From the NCBI RefSeq assembly GCF_007845635.1, contig NZ_SELG01000035.1, forward strand, positions 61,863-125,862: 64,000 nt of DNA, in the 5' to 3' direction. The stretch's first letter is position 1; every line of letters begins with the position of its first letter. This stretch comes from Apibacter muscae (GTDB lineage: Bacteria > Bacteroidota > Bacteroidia > Flavobacteriales > Weeksellaceae). The translations under genes were made by a program, and so were the position numbers. This document shows positions 29,464-36,981 of the stretch, in pieces. The notes below the pieces were generated by a model. The model was not told where the DNA came from. It searched no databases and saw only the letters and a program-made list of their open reading frames with translations.

Positions 29464-30618
29464 TTATTTTACATTTATAAATTTTTCTAAATCTTTATTA
29501 TATATAGCTTTTAATATTTCCATGCCATCATTATGTACTTCCCATATTTCATCTCCCTCTGAAAATCTTACTCTATTAGGCAAATGCCATTCAGGAACTC
29601 CTAAAACTCCTCTTTTTCCAGCTGTAAATCCTGTTGCTGTAAATGGATAATCAAACATATCATAAGTTCCTCCTGTAGGAATGATAATCTCTTTGGGAAC
29701 TTTTAAAGATTTAAATCTAATAACGCCACAACTACCTTTATCTATATAAAAAGGAGTTTTCACATAATCTAACCGTAAACCATTATATATATCTTAATAT
29801 GATTTTAAATGTTTAGCATCTGAAGCTCTTGACATGAAACCTCCTACTTCATTATAATTTCCATTAATATATTTTTTAGGTATTTCTCTAAGTGTGGAAA
29901 AATTAGGTACATCCAATACTTCTTCTTTTAATAGCCTCATATATTCATTATCTCTATCTAATTCTTGGCTTACTACCAATAAAGGAGAGAGAGAAGGCAT
30001 GTTTTCTTTTATTCTATTATCTACATAGGATACAAAAAAAGCATTCAATTTTTCTACCTTGTTAAGGGCTATTTCTGTATTATACGCTAGATAAAATAGA
30101 TCCTCCGGTAGAAAATGACTGGCAGTAAGGGTGTATAACCCTCTCTCGTCATTTGCACAATCTTTAATCTGAAAATCTGTTCCATAGGTAGCATTGTAGT
30201 CTTCCATTTTTTTTTGTAATAAATGTATATCGAACCATCCCACTACTAATTCTTGCTCTTCCCATAAGTTTTTATTTCTTGGGGCTTTAGGACTAAGGTT
30301 GTAAAAATCCTGCCATTCTTTTACCCCCTCCTTTCTTAATTTATTTTCTATAATGGCTAGAATTATCCCTAAACTAAAAAAATTCTGCCATTGGTATTGG
30401 CTTACTTTTAGTAAGCAATGCTCTAATCGGGGTTGTTTTTTTATTGAAAATATTGTGTATACAATATTCTTAGAATGGGGAGTAGTTTCCAGACATTCAA
30501 AATCGGTTTGATAATCCTTATTAAAATTAGGCAATCTTTTTTTTAATACCTCTGCAGAGCGCAGGTACAATCTTACCTCTAAGGGGGCTATAATCTGTTT
30601 TTTATTGTTTGGTTCCAT
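29464..30618 (-). pseudogene. Toxin gene interrupted by one in-frame stop codon
   Basis: Two frames, 274 aa (29794-30618) and 99 aa (29464-29763), lie in the same reading frame and are separated only by a TAA at 29794-29796 and ten further sense codons (DIYNGLRLDY...). Read through, ...DAKHLKSY[stop]DIYNGLRLDYVKTPFYI continues as one domain with GGFMSRASDAKHL, GSCGVIRFKSL, YPFTATGFTAG and VPEWHLPNRVRF, resembling C-terminal toxin domains of Bacteroidota polymorphic toxins. The first 230 residues have no signal peptide and no motif I know; they may be a separate piece joined by recombination. A single base change would restore the frame. The 147-aa gene follows 8 bp downstream. Confidence 0.65.
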
Positions 30619-30686
30619 TGATCAAAATCATTTCTTTATCAAGAAGTTACTACTCCATTTTTATATTTTACTATAAATGATCAAAC

Positions 30687-31166
30687 CTATTTAATATAAC
30701 TATACTTAAAGGTATATTCTAAAGGTTCATTTAACTGTATTAGCTCTTTCATTATTAATGATCTTTTTGAATATTCAGAGATTAAATTATCTATATAAAA
30801 ATTTCTTCCTATGTAATAAAGGTAATAAATTACTCCTTTGTATTCAAAAGGATAACTACTATATTGAGCAGGAAACCTAGATCTTAGTTCTTCTTTAAAA
30901 GGATCAAAATCAGGATGTTTTAATAATTCTTCAATTTTTACCTCAAGAGCATGAACTAGTATTTTAAGTATAGGTATCTCTATAATAAAATTTTTTTTAA
31001 AAAAAATTTTATCTTTTATTTCTTGCTTTAATTTTTTAGATATATCTAATTTTTCATATATCTCTGAATATTCATATTCTGCAAGAGGACAAATTAATGG
31101 TCTTTTTTCTCTTTTTCTAACTATATATATATATATTTCTCTAACATTAATTACCTTTTTTACCAA
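30687..31166 (-). CDS. Small cytosolic protein, candidate immunity gene with a TA-repeat at its start
   Basis: 159 codons from a TTG at 31166; rich in Lys, Ile and Glu, with no signal peptide and no known motif. The TTG start lies inside the preceding toxin remnant and is doubtful. A better start, ATG at 31145-31147 (MLEKYIYI...), is out of frame only because of a (TA)7 tract at 31122-31135; six TA units would put that ATG in frame with VRKREKRPLICPLAEYEY. It follows a toxin tail, so an immunity role is plausible, with expression possibly switched by the repeat. Confidence 0.5.
   Translation of the reverse strand: MVKKVINVREIYIYIVRKREKRPLICPLAEYEYSEIYEKLDISKKLKQEIKDKIFFKKNFIIEIPILKILVHALEVKIEELLKHPDFDPFKEELRSRFPAQYSSYPFEYKGVIYYLYYIGRNFYIDNLISEYSKRSLIMKELIQLNEPLEYTFKYSYIK
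31122..31135 (-). repeat. (TA)7 dinucleotide tract at the start of the 159-aa gene
   Basis: Seven TA units eight codons or so into the gene. Loss of one unit changes which start codon is in frame with the body of the gene. See the finding on possible phase variation. Confidence 0.6.
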
Positions 31167-31209
31167 GTATTACTTTGACTTCTTCTAAATTATCAAAAAC
31201 TGATTCAAT

Positions 31210-31365
31210 TTATGTAAAACCTTTTTTACTCATAGTTTTATAAAATGTTGTTGCTTTAATTGCTTCTATTTTATCATAATGTATATCCATTTCTTCCCAA
31301 AATTGCTTATGCCCAAAAGATTCTCCTCCTGGATAATTAGGATTTTCTTTCCAAGCTATTCTACC
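31210..31365 (-). pseudogene. Orphan toxin C-terminal remnant
   Basis: A start-less frame ending in TAA at 31210-31212. Translation includes GRIAWKENPNYPGGESFGHK and, further on, YDKIEAIKATTFYKTMSKKG. Its 5' end overlaps the last codons of the 225-aa gene in another frame, showing a fused junction. It precedes the 159-aa candidate immunity gene. The toxin family is not recognised. Confidence 0.5.
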
Positions 31366-32033
31366 GTTATTTCATAGTCTATTTCTGTAAATAAAAAACC
31401 TTTTAATTCCATTGTTTCTATGGCTTTTTTTAATTTCTCGGAAACAATTGTTTCGTTTTCAGTAGTTTCAGCTATATCAAAGGTTGATTTAAAACAAACT
31501 TTTTTTGTTTTTAAGTCTTTTCTAGTTTCCAGATAATGTTTTTCTGCAAAAAATATAAATTCTTCTGAAGTATTGAAACTATATATGTTTTGATCTGGAT
31601 AAGATTCAAACTGACTTTTTTTAAAATTTATGTTTTGATAGTGATCTATTGGAAATTGAAAAATCCAGTATTTTAGTTTTTCTTCTCTATACTTAAGACG
31701 GGTTTCGTAAAAATGGTACTTAGGGGCTATCTTAAAATTTTCTAATAGTAGTTTAAAGTCATTGGAGATATACCAACCGGTCATAATACTACCTACTCCT
31801 ATGAATCCATGTATATCTTGCAACCTCCATTCCCAGTCTTTTTCTTCTCCAAAACTTTGTAAGTGAAAATAATCAAAAATAGGGGCATCTTCTACGATTT
31901 CTCCGTCTCCTATTCGGTTAAAATACTCTCTTCCCCGGGGTACATATTCTCCGTTGGCATGCCCCAATACTTCCTGAGGGGTATCAAAGATACGTTGATG
32001 TTTTATTTTATAATACTTATATTTTGATGTCAC
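31356..32033 (-). CDS. Candidate immunity protein (Imm11/Imm43-like appearance)
   Basis: 225 aa, cytosolic. The segment FIGVGSIMTGWYISNDFK followed by APKYHFYETRLKYREEKLKY and WIFQFP recalls the Bacteroidota/Myxococcus immunity families of the DUF1629 (Imm11) and Imm43 type, in which a G-W-Y-I-S strand precedes Tyr-rich strands. This is pattern resemblance only. It lies about 60 bp downstream of a copy of the PD-(D/E)XK toxin tail (32093-32212). Confidence 0.55.
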   Translation of the reverse strand: MTSKYKYYKIKHQRIFDTPQEVLGHANGEYVPRGREYFNRIGDGEIVEDAPIFDYFHLQSFGEEKDWEWRLQDIHGFIGVGSIMTGWYISNDFKLLLENFKIAPKYHFYETRLKYREEKLKYWIFQFPIDHYQNINFKKSQFESYPDQNIYSFNTSEEFIFFAEKHYLETRKDLKTKKVCFKSTFDIAETTENETIVSEKLKKAIETMELKGFLFTEIDYEITVE

Positions 32034-32092
32034 TTTTGTGTTTTTTTCTTTCTCATTCTCTTTCCTATTCTTATTTATATATTGTTGTTATA

Positions 32093-32212
32093 TTAACTTG
32101 CATTGAAAATCCAACGGAGTTGATTCAATTCGCTTACTTCTTTCAAATTTAATTCTTTGATAAACTGCTCGGCAAAGTTTGTCGGTGGTAGTTTTTTGTA
32201 CGGATTTAAATT
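32093..32212 (-). pseudogene. Fourth, shortest copy of the PD-(D/E)XK toxin tail
   Basis: Start-less fragment homologous to the 393-aa toxin from FKSVQKV to RWIF. One reading frame gives PPTNFAEQFIKELNLKEVSE and ends LRWIFNAS then stop. An extra A in the run after GTAC shifts it relative to the upstream Lys-Ser-Val codons. The last 60 residues of the toxin tail are missing and the 225-aa gene follows instead, which marks a recombination junction. Confidence 0.7.
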
Positions 32213-32227
32213 TTCTGTTTGTTTCTT

Positions 32228-32256
32228 AAAAAAGCTACCTGTAAGTAGCTTTTTTT
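32228..32256 (-). terminator. Repeated cassette terminator, copy 1
   Basis: AAAAAAGCTAC, 6-base loop, GTAGCTTTTTTT, 2 bp past the stop of the propeller gene 3. The same hairpin follows the other two propeller genes. A runs and T runs on both sides allow termination in either direction. Confidence 0.75.
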
Positions 32257-32258
32257 AT

Positions 32259-33230
32259 TTATTCTTCTTTATATATATGTAAGTAGCCTTCGGAATCTCT
32301 GATATAGATATAGCCTTGGTATACTTTAGGATCATCTAATGTTCCTTGTATTCCATCTTCTTTCATGTCATACACAAATTCTATCTGGTAGGTATTCAGG
32401 TTGATTTTTCCAAATTTTTGTCCATATCTCCAACTGGTAAACCACAGATATTCTCCGCACAGGGCATTCATATGGGAAGAGGTGGTTATGCCTAGTTCTT
32501 TGGATTCTTGAAAAAGGTGTTCTTTTATTTTTTTGCCTTGTCTTATATCGATCACTTGTAAGTGTTGTCCTCCAAATCCATACAATAGTCCTTTTTCCTG
32601 ATCTAGATTATGGTATGGAAAGCATTTTTCTAATTGCCAGAGCATTTTTCCGCTATGGGCGTCTATTCCTAATAGGTTGAAATTTTCTAAGGGTACTATT
32701 AGTATATCCCCATATAAAAATACATCTCCTGCGGTTTTGATTTCTAAGGGAAACTCCCATATACTCTTATTTTTTATAATATCGTATAGAAATGGCTTAG
32801 TTCGAGTTTTTATAATCAACTGATAGGGAACTAATTCTCCCTTAGGTAATCCTACTATTTGATCTGTAAATTTATTTTCTATCTGAAAGGTCTCTTTATT
32901 AAACGTATATAAATATTCCTCTCCTTCTTCCTCTCCAAATATATAGTCAAAGTCTTTGCCTTTATGAATTCCATTATAATAATATTCTCCTTCTAGTTTT
33001 TGGGTGATCCCCCGTTGTACATCTACCCGGTAAATATTAGATGTTTCTTCTTTTTCTGCATAATACACCCATTGATCTTGTACATGAAATCCAAAGATTT
33101 TATCTTGAATTAGTTCGGGAACGATTCCGTTTAAATAATACAATTGTTCCTGCCTTTGGAAATAAATACCTAAGCTGCCTTGTTTTAAATATACTTCTAT
33201 GTTGTCTAGGGTTTCTACTTTGGTTATCAT
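32259..33230 (-). CDS. Beta-propeller-like candidate immunity protein, paralog 3
   Basis: 323 aa, cytosolic, no signal peptide. Repeated beta-strand units such as LLGIDAHSGKMLWQLEKC and LQVIDIRQGKKIKEHLF resemble PQQ-type beta-propeller blades. It is a close paralog of the proteins at 33505-34473 and 34828-35796: the C-terminal half, from the LDAHSGKMLW blade onward, is nearly identical in all three, whereas residues about 30-150 differ. Each copy sits 3 bp after a PD-(D/E)XK toxin tail and ends at the same hairpin, so an immunity role with a variable recognition half is a reasonable inference. Confidence 0.65.
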   Translation of the reverse strand: MITKVETLDNIEVYLKQGSLGIYFQRQEQLYYLNGIVPELIQDKIFGFHVQDQWVYYAEKEETSNIYRVDVQRGITQKLEGEYYYNGIHKGKDFDYIFGEEEGEEYLYTFNKETFQIENKFTDQIVGLPKGELVPYQLIIKTRTKPFLYDIIKNKSIWEFPLEIKTAGDVFLYGDILIVPLENFNLLGIDAHSGKMLWQLEKCFPYHNLDQEKGLLYGFGGQHLQVIDIRQGKKIKEHLFQESKELGITTSSHMNALCGEYLWFTSWRYGQKFGKINLNTYQIEFVYDMKEDGIQGTLDDPKVYQGYIYIRDSEGYLHIYKEE

Positions 33231-33233
33231 AGG

Positions 33234-33461
33234 TTAATTAATTTTAAATATTTCGTTGAACCAATTTTCATTATTTTCTAATAGCTTTTTTAATTTATTT
33301 GGAGTAATGTTTTTAGTTTTATAGTAATTACTAAAGATCCCTAATATTTTTTTATTTTCTAAAAAATCCTGCCGTTTTAGGAGTTCATCTAAAAAGGCTT
33401 TTTTTTCTAAACTGCTCGGCAAAGTTTGTCGGTGGTAGTTTTTTGTACGGATTTAAATTTT
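33234..33461 (-). pseudogene. Third copy of the PD-(D/E)XK toxin tail, internally deleted
   Basis: Homologous to the end of the 393-aa toxin, finishing in ENWFNEIFKIN and stop. The part from the toxin's FAEQF to KKVSS is deleted; the join falls in a short shared sequence (GCCGAGCAGTTTA against AGCAGTTTAGAA), suggesting repeat-mediated deletion. It has no natural start codon; the short open frame from 33422 is only its surviving end. Confidence 0.75.
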
Positions 33462-33474
33462 CTGTTGGTTTCTT

Positions 33475-33502
33475 AAAAAAGCTACCTGTAGGTAGCTTTT
33501 TT
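33475..33502 (-). terminator. Repeated cassette terminator, copy 2
   Basis: AAAAAAGCTACC, loop TGTA, GGTAGCTTTTTT, 2 bp past the stop of propeller gene 2. Confidence 0.8.
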
Positions 33503-33504
33503 AT

Positions 33505-34473
33505 TTATTCTTCTTTATATATATGTAAGTAGCCTTCGGAATCTCTGATATAGATATAGCCTTGGTACACTTTAGGGCGATCTAATGCTGCTTGTACTAC
33601 CTCCCCCTTTTTCATTTCATACACAAATTCTATCTGGTAGGTATTTAGGTTGATTTTTCCAAATTTTTGTCCATATCTCCAACTGGTAAACCACAGATAT
33701 TCTCCGCACAGGGCATTCATATGGGAAGAGGTGGTTATGCCTAGTTCTTTGGATTCTTGAAAAAGGTGTTCTTTTATTTTTTTGCCTTGTCTTATATCGA
33801 TCACTTGTAAGTGTTGTCCTCCAAATCCATACAATAGTCCTTTTTCCTGATCTAGATTATGGTATGGAAAGCATTTTTCTAATTGCCAGAGCATTTTTCC
33901 GCTATGGGCATCCAAACCTAATAGGTTAAAATTTTCTAAGGGTACTAGTAGGATATCTTGGTATAAAAATACATCTCCTGCGGTTTTGATTTCTAAGGGA
34001 AACTCCCATAGGGTTTCTTTTTTTATCAAATCGTACAAAAATAGTTTGTTTCGAGTTTTATATATGCGTTGATAGGGTTTTAACTCTCCTTTAGATGCTG
34101 CTTCTATTTCAACTATCAATTTATTTTCTATTTGGAAGGTCTCCGGATTCACCGTATATAAATATTCCTCTCCTTCTTCCTCTCCATATATATAGTCAAA
34201 GTCTTTGCCTTTATAGATACTCGGATAAAACTCTCCTTCTTGTTTTTGGGTGATCCCCCGTTGCACATCTACCCGGTAGAGGTCTGACATGACTTTCTTT
34301 TGATAGTACACCCATTGATCCTGTACTCTAAATTGGTAAATTTGATCTTGGATTAGTTCGGGAACGATTCCGTTTAAATAATACAATTGTTCCTGCCTTT
34401 GGAAATAAACGCCTAAGCTGCCTTGCTTTAAGTATACTTCTATTTTGTCTAGGGTTTCTACTTTGGTTATCAT
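33505..34473 (-). CDS. Beta-propeller-like candidate immunity protein, paralog 2
   Basis: 322 aa. Same architecture as its neighbours: N-terminal MITKVETLDKIEVYLKQGSL, a variable region about 50-150, and a C-terminal half almost identical to both paralogs (ending YQGYIYIRDSEGYLHIYKEE). In its N-terminal half it shares blocks now with paralog 1 (TLWEFPLEIKT, SIYKGKDFDYIYGEEEG) and now with paralog 3 (YFQRQEQLYYLNG), indicating recombination among the copies. It follows toxin-tail copy 2 by 3 bp. Confidence 0.65.
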   Translation of the reverse strand: MITKVETLDKIEVYLKQGSLGVYFQRQEQLYYLNGIVPELIQDQIYQFRVQDQWVYYQKKVMSDLYRVDVQRGITQKQEGEFYPSIYKGKDFDYIYGEEEGEEYLYTVNPETFQIENKLIVEIEAASKGELKPYQRIYKTRNKLFLYDLIKKETLWEFPLEIKTAGDVFLYQDILLVPLENFNLLGLDAHSGKMLWQLEKCFPYHNLDQEKGLLYGFGGQHLQVIDIRQGKKIKEHLFQESKELGITTSSHMNALCGEYLWFTSWRYGQKFGKINLNTYQIEFVYEMKKGEVVQAALDRPKVYQGYIYIRDSEGYLHIYKEE

Positions 34474-34476
34474 GGG

Positions 34477-34782
34477 TTAATTGATTTTAAATATTTCGTT
34501 GAACCAATTATCATTATTTTCTAATAGTTTTTTTAGTTTACTAGGGGTTATTTCCTCTAAATCATAATAGTTTTTAAATAGACCTTGTATTTTTTTATTT
34601 TCTAAAAAATCCTGCCGTTTTAGAAGTTCCTCTACAAAGGCTTTTTTTTCTAAACTACTTACTTTTTTGCCGTCAAAGATCCAACGGAGTTGATTCAATT
34701 CACTCACTTCTTTCAAATTTAAATCTTTAATAAATTGCTCGGCAAAGTTTACCGGTAGTACTTTTTGTACGGATTTAAATTT
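34477..34782 (-). pseudogene. Second copy of the PD-(D/E)XK toxin tail
   Basis: Start-less fragment collinear with the last 100 or so residues of the 393-aa toxin: KSVQKV, NFAEQFIKDLNL, ELNQLRWIFDGKKVSSLEKK, then NDNWFNEIFKIN and stop. The frame is intact but lacks the catalytic Asp upstream and begins right at the EFK motif. The open frame that could start at the Met at 34716 is just part of it. It lies between cassette terminator 3 and propeller gene 2. Confidence 0.8.
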
Positions 34783-34796
34783 TCTGTTGGTTTCTT

Positions 34797-34825
34797 AAAA
34801 AAGCTACCTGTAGGTAGCTTTTTTT
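34797..34825 (-). terminator. Repeated cassette terminator, copy 3
   Basis: AAAAAAGCTACC, loop TGTA, GGTAGCTTTTTTT, 2 bp past the stop of propeller gene 1. Confidence 0.8.
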
Positions 34826-34827
34826 AT

Positions 34828-35796
34828 TTATTCTTCTTTGTATATATGTAAGTAGCCTTCGGAATCTCTGATATAGATATAGCCTTGGTATACTTTAGGG
34901 CGATCTAATGCTGCTTGTACTGCCTCTCCCTTTTTCATTTCATACACAAATTCTATCTGGTAGGTATTTAGGTTGATTTTTCCAAATTTTTGTCCATATC
35001 TCCAACTGGTAAACCACAGATATTCTCCGCACAGGGCATTCATATGGGAAGAGGTGGTTATGCCTAGTTCTTTGGATTCTTGAAAAAGGTGTTCTTTTAT
35101 TTTTTTGCCTTGTCTTATATCGATCACTTGTAAGTGTTGTCCTCCAAATCCATATAATAGTCCTTTTTCCTGATCTAGATTATGGTATGGAAAGCATTTT
35201 TCTAATTGCCAGAGCATTTTTCCGCTATGGGCATCCAAACCTAATAGGTTAAAATTTTCTAAGGGTACTATAAGAATATCCCCGTATAAAAATACATCTC
35301 CTCCGGTTTTGATTTCTAAAGGAAACTCCCATAGGGTTTCTTTTTTTATCAAATCGTACAAAAATAGTTTGTTTCGGGTTTCATATATGCGTTGATAGGG
35401 TGCTAACTCTCCTCTAGATAATGATCGTATTTCAAACTTTAATTTATTTTCTATCTCAAAGGTCTCCGGATTCACCGTATATAAATATTCTTCTCCTTCT
35501 TCCTCTCCATATATATAGTCAAAATCTTTGCCTTTATAGATACTCATATAAAAATTTCCTTCTAGTTTTTGGGTGATCCCCCGTTGTACATCTACCCTAT
35601 ATTTATCAGATATTTCATCTTCTTGATAGTACACCCATTGATCCAATACTCTAAATTGGTAAATTTGATCATGAATTAGTTCGGGAACGATTCCATTTAA
35701 ATAATATAGTTGTTTTTCTCTTTGGAAATAAACGCCTAAGCTGCCTTGTTCTAAATATACTTCTATGTTGTCTAGGGTTTCTACTTTGGTTATCAT
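34828..35796 (-). CDS. Beta-propeller-like candidate immunity protein, paralog 1 (partner of the intact toxin)
   Basis: 322 aa, cytosolic. This copy lies 3 bp after the stop of the complete 393-aa toxin, so it is the likely cognate immunity gene. PQQ-propeller-like blades include LLGLDAHSGKMLWQL and LQVIDIRQGKKIKE. Its N-terminal variable region (HDQIYQFRVLDQWVYYQEDE; KFEIRSLSRGELAPYQR) differs from the other copies, while the C-terminal half is nearly the same. Large propeller immunity proteins are unusual, and no catalytic residues are apparent. Confidence 0.65.
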   Translation of the reverse strand: MITKVETLDNIEVYLEQGSLGVYFQREKQLYYLNGIVPELIHDQIYQFRVLDQWVYYQEDEISDKYRVDVQRGITQKLEGNFYMSIYKGKDFDYIYGEEEGEEYLYTVNPETFEIENKLKFEIRSLSRGELAPYQRIYETRNKLFLYDLIKKETLWEFPLEIKTGGDVFLYGDILIVPLENFNLLGLDAHSGKMLWQLEKCFPYHNLDQEKGLLYGFGGQHLQVIDIRQGKKIKEHLFQESKELGITTSSHMNALCGEYLWFTSWRYGQKFGKINLNTYQIEFVYEMKKGEAVQAALDRPKVYQGYIYIRDSEGYLHIYKEE

Positions 35797-35799
35797 AGG

Positions 35800-36981
35800 T
35801 TAATTTATTTTAAATATTTCGTTGAACCATTCATGGTTATTTTCTAATAATTTTTTTAATTGATTTTGAGTAATTTCATCTAATCTGTAATAACTTTTAA
35901 ATAGACCTTGTATTTTTTTATTTTCTAAAAAATCCTGCCGTTTTAGGAGTTCCTCTACAAAGGCTTTTTTTTCTAAACTGCTTACTTTTTTGCCGTCGAA
36001 AATCCAGCGGAGTTGATTTAATTCACTTACACCATCTAAATTTAAATCTTTAATAAATTGCTCGGCAAAGTTTGCCGGTGGTACTTTTTGTACGGATTTA
36101 AATTCGTAATAGGTACTTTTTAATTCTCCATCTATCTGAGTAATTAAATCTATCCTTCTTCTTAAATTTCCTGATACCGATAAGGTTTGTTCAAATGCTA
36201 CTGTTTTTCCGGCAAACTCTTGGGTATTTTTTACCATATAGCGTTGTACCCATTGCGCTCCTTCGGCAAAGTTACCTCCTTTATTTAAATCTGAGATTAA
36301 TCGGTCTATATTTTCAAATTTTACTCCGTTGGTGATTAGATTGTCATACCCTTGTATCAAGCTTTGTAATTCGGTTGCTCCGGCTCCGCGGTTTCCTTTT
36401 ACCAATTGTTCCAATAATTCTTTATTTAATCCGGATTCTGCTAATTTCGTATGGGTTAGTAGCTTACGGGTATCTTCCAATATGGCCTCGCTTACTCGTA
36501 AGCCTGGATAGCTATTCACTACTTTCCATGCTTCTGCCAGCTCTATTTTTTTAACATTATCTGCTTTTTCAAAGAGTGTTAATAATTCCGGTTGGGTATT
36601 TAAGTCTTTTCTTAATAATGCTTGTGTGGATTCATCGGCTTTTAGATTTCCTACTATTTTTTCTATGAATTCCGGTAATTTATCTGTAGTGGTGCTTTGG
36701 GCTAGTTTTGCTTTCCATATTTTATACCCTCCGGCTTTTTTTATCTCTGCTAAATGTTTAGATACTAAATTTAGTTCTTCTATTTGTGTTCTTAATGAGG
36801 GGGCTTCTTCTGCTAGTATTAACCAGGCACTAAATCCTTCTTCTTTGTCTATTATCTTATTAAATTCAACCGAACTTTCAGATAAATCGTCTACTAATTT
36901 ATTAAAGTTGCAGGATTGTGCTAGGGTAAGGGTGGTTAGCAATAACCCTAATATTAGGGTTGTAATTTTAAGCTTGCTCAT
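35800..36981 (-). CDS. Secreted toxin with C-terminal PD-(D/E)XK-like nuclease domain
   Basis: 393 aa with a signal peptide (MSKLKITTLILGLLLTTLTLA, mature QSCNF). Residues about 25-200 are helical and resemble the linker of Bacteroidota polymorphic toxins (KEEGFSAWLILAEEAPSLRT, AEIKKAGGYKIWK). The tail has RRRIDLI with Asp278 followed by YYEFKS with Glu293 and Lys295, the D-x14-ExK arrangement of PD-(D/E)XK nucleases. So the predicted action is cutting nucleic acid in a competitor. Its start overlaps the 185-aa gene by 14 bases. Its tail is copied three more times downstream. Delivery by Sec alone would stop in the periplasm; the final exporter is unknown. Confidence 0.7.
   Translation of the reverse strand: MSKLKITTLILGLLLTTLTLAQSCNFNKLVDDLSESSVEFNKIIDKEEGFSAWLILAEEAPSLRTQIEELNLVSKHLAEIKKAGGYKIWKAKLAQSTTTDKLPEFIEKIVGNLKADESTQALLRKDLNTQPELLTLFEKADNVKKIELAEAWKVVNSYPGLRVSEAILEDTRKLLTHTKLAESGLNKELLEQLVKGNRGAGATELQSLIQGYDNLITNGVKFENIDRLISDLNKGGNFAEGAQWVQRYMVKNTQEFAGKTVAFEQTLSVSGNLRRRIDLITQIDGELKSTYYEFKSVQKVPPANFAEQFIKDLNLDGVSELNQLRWIFDGKKVSSLEKKAFVEELLKRQDFLENKKIQGLFKSYYRLDEITQNQLKKLLENNHEWFNEIFKIN

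Noticed and set aside
34477..34716. 79-aa gene starting at a Met in toxin-tail copy 2
   Set aside because: The homology to the 393-aa toxin extends upstream of that Met in the same frame, so it is a piece of a start-less fragment rather than a gene.
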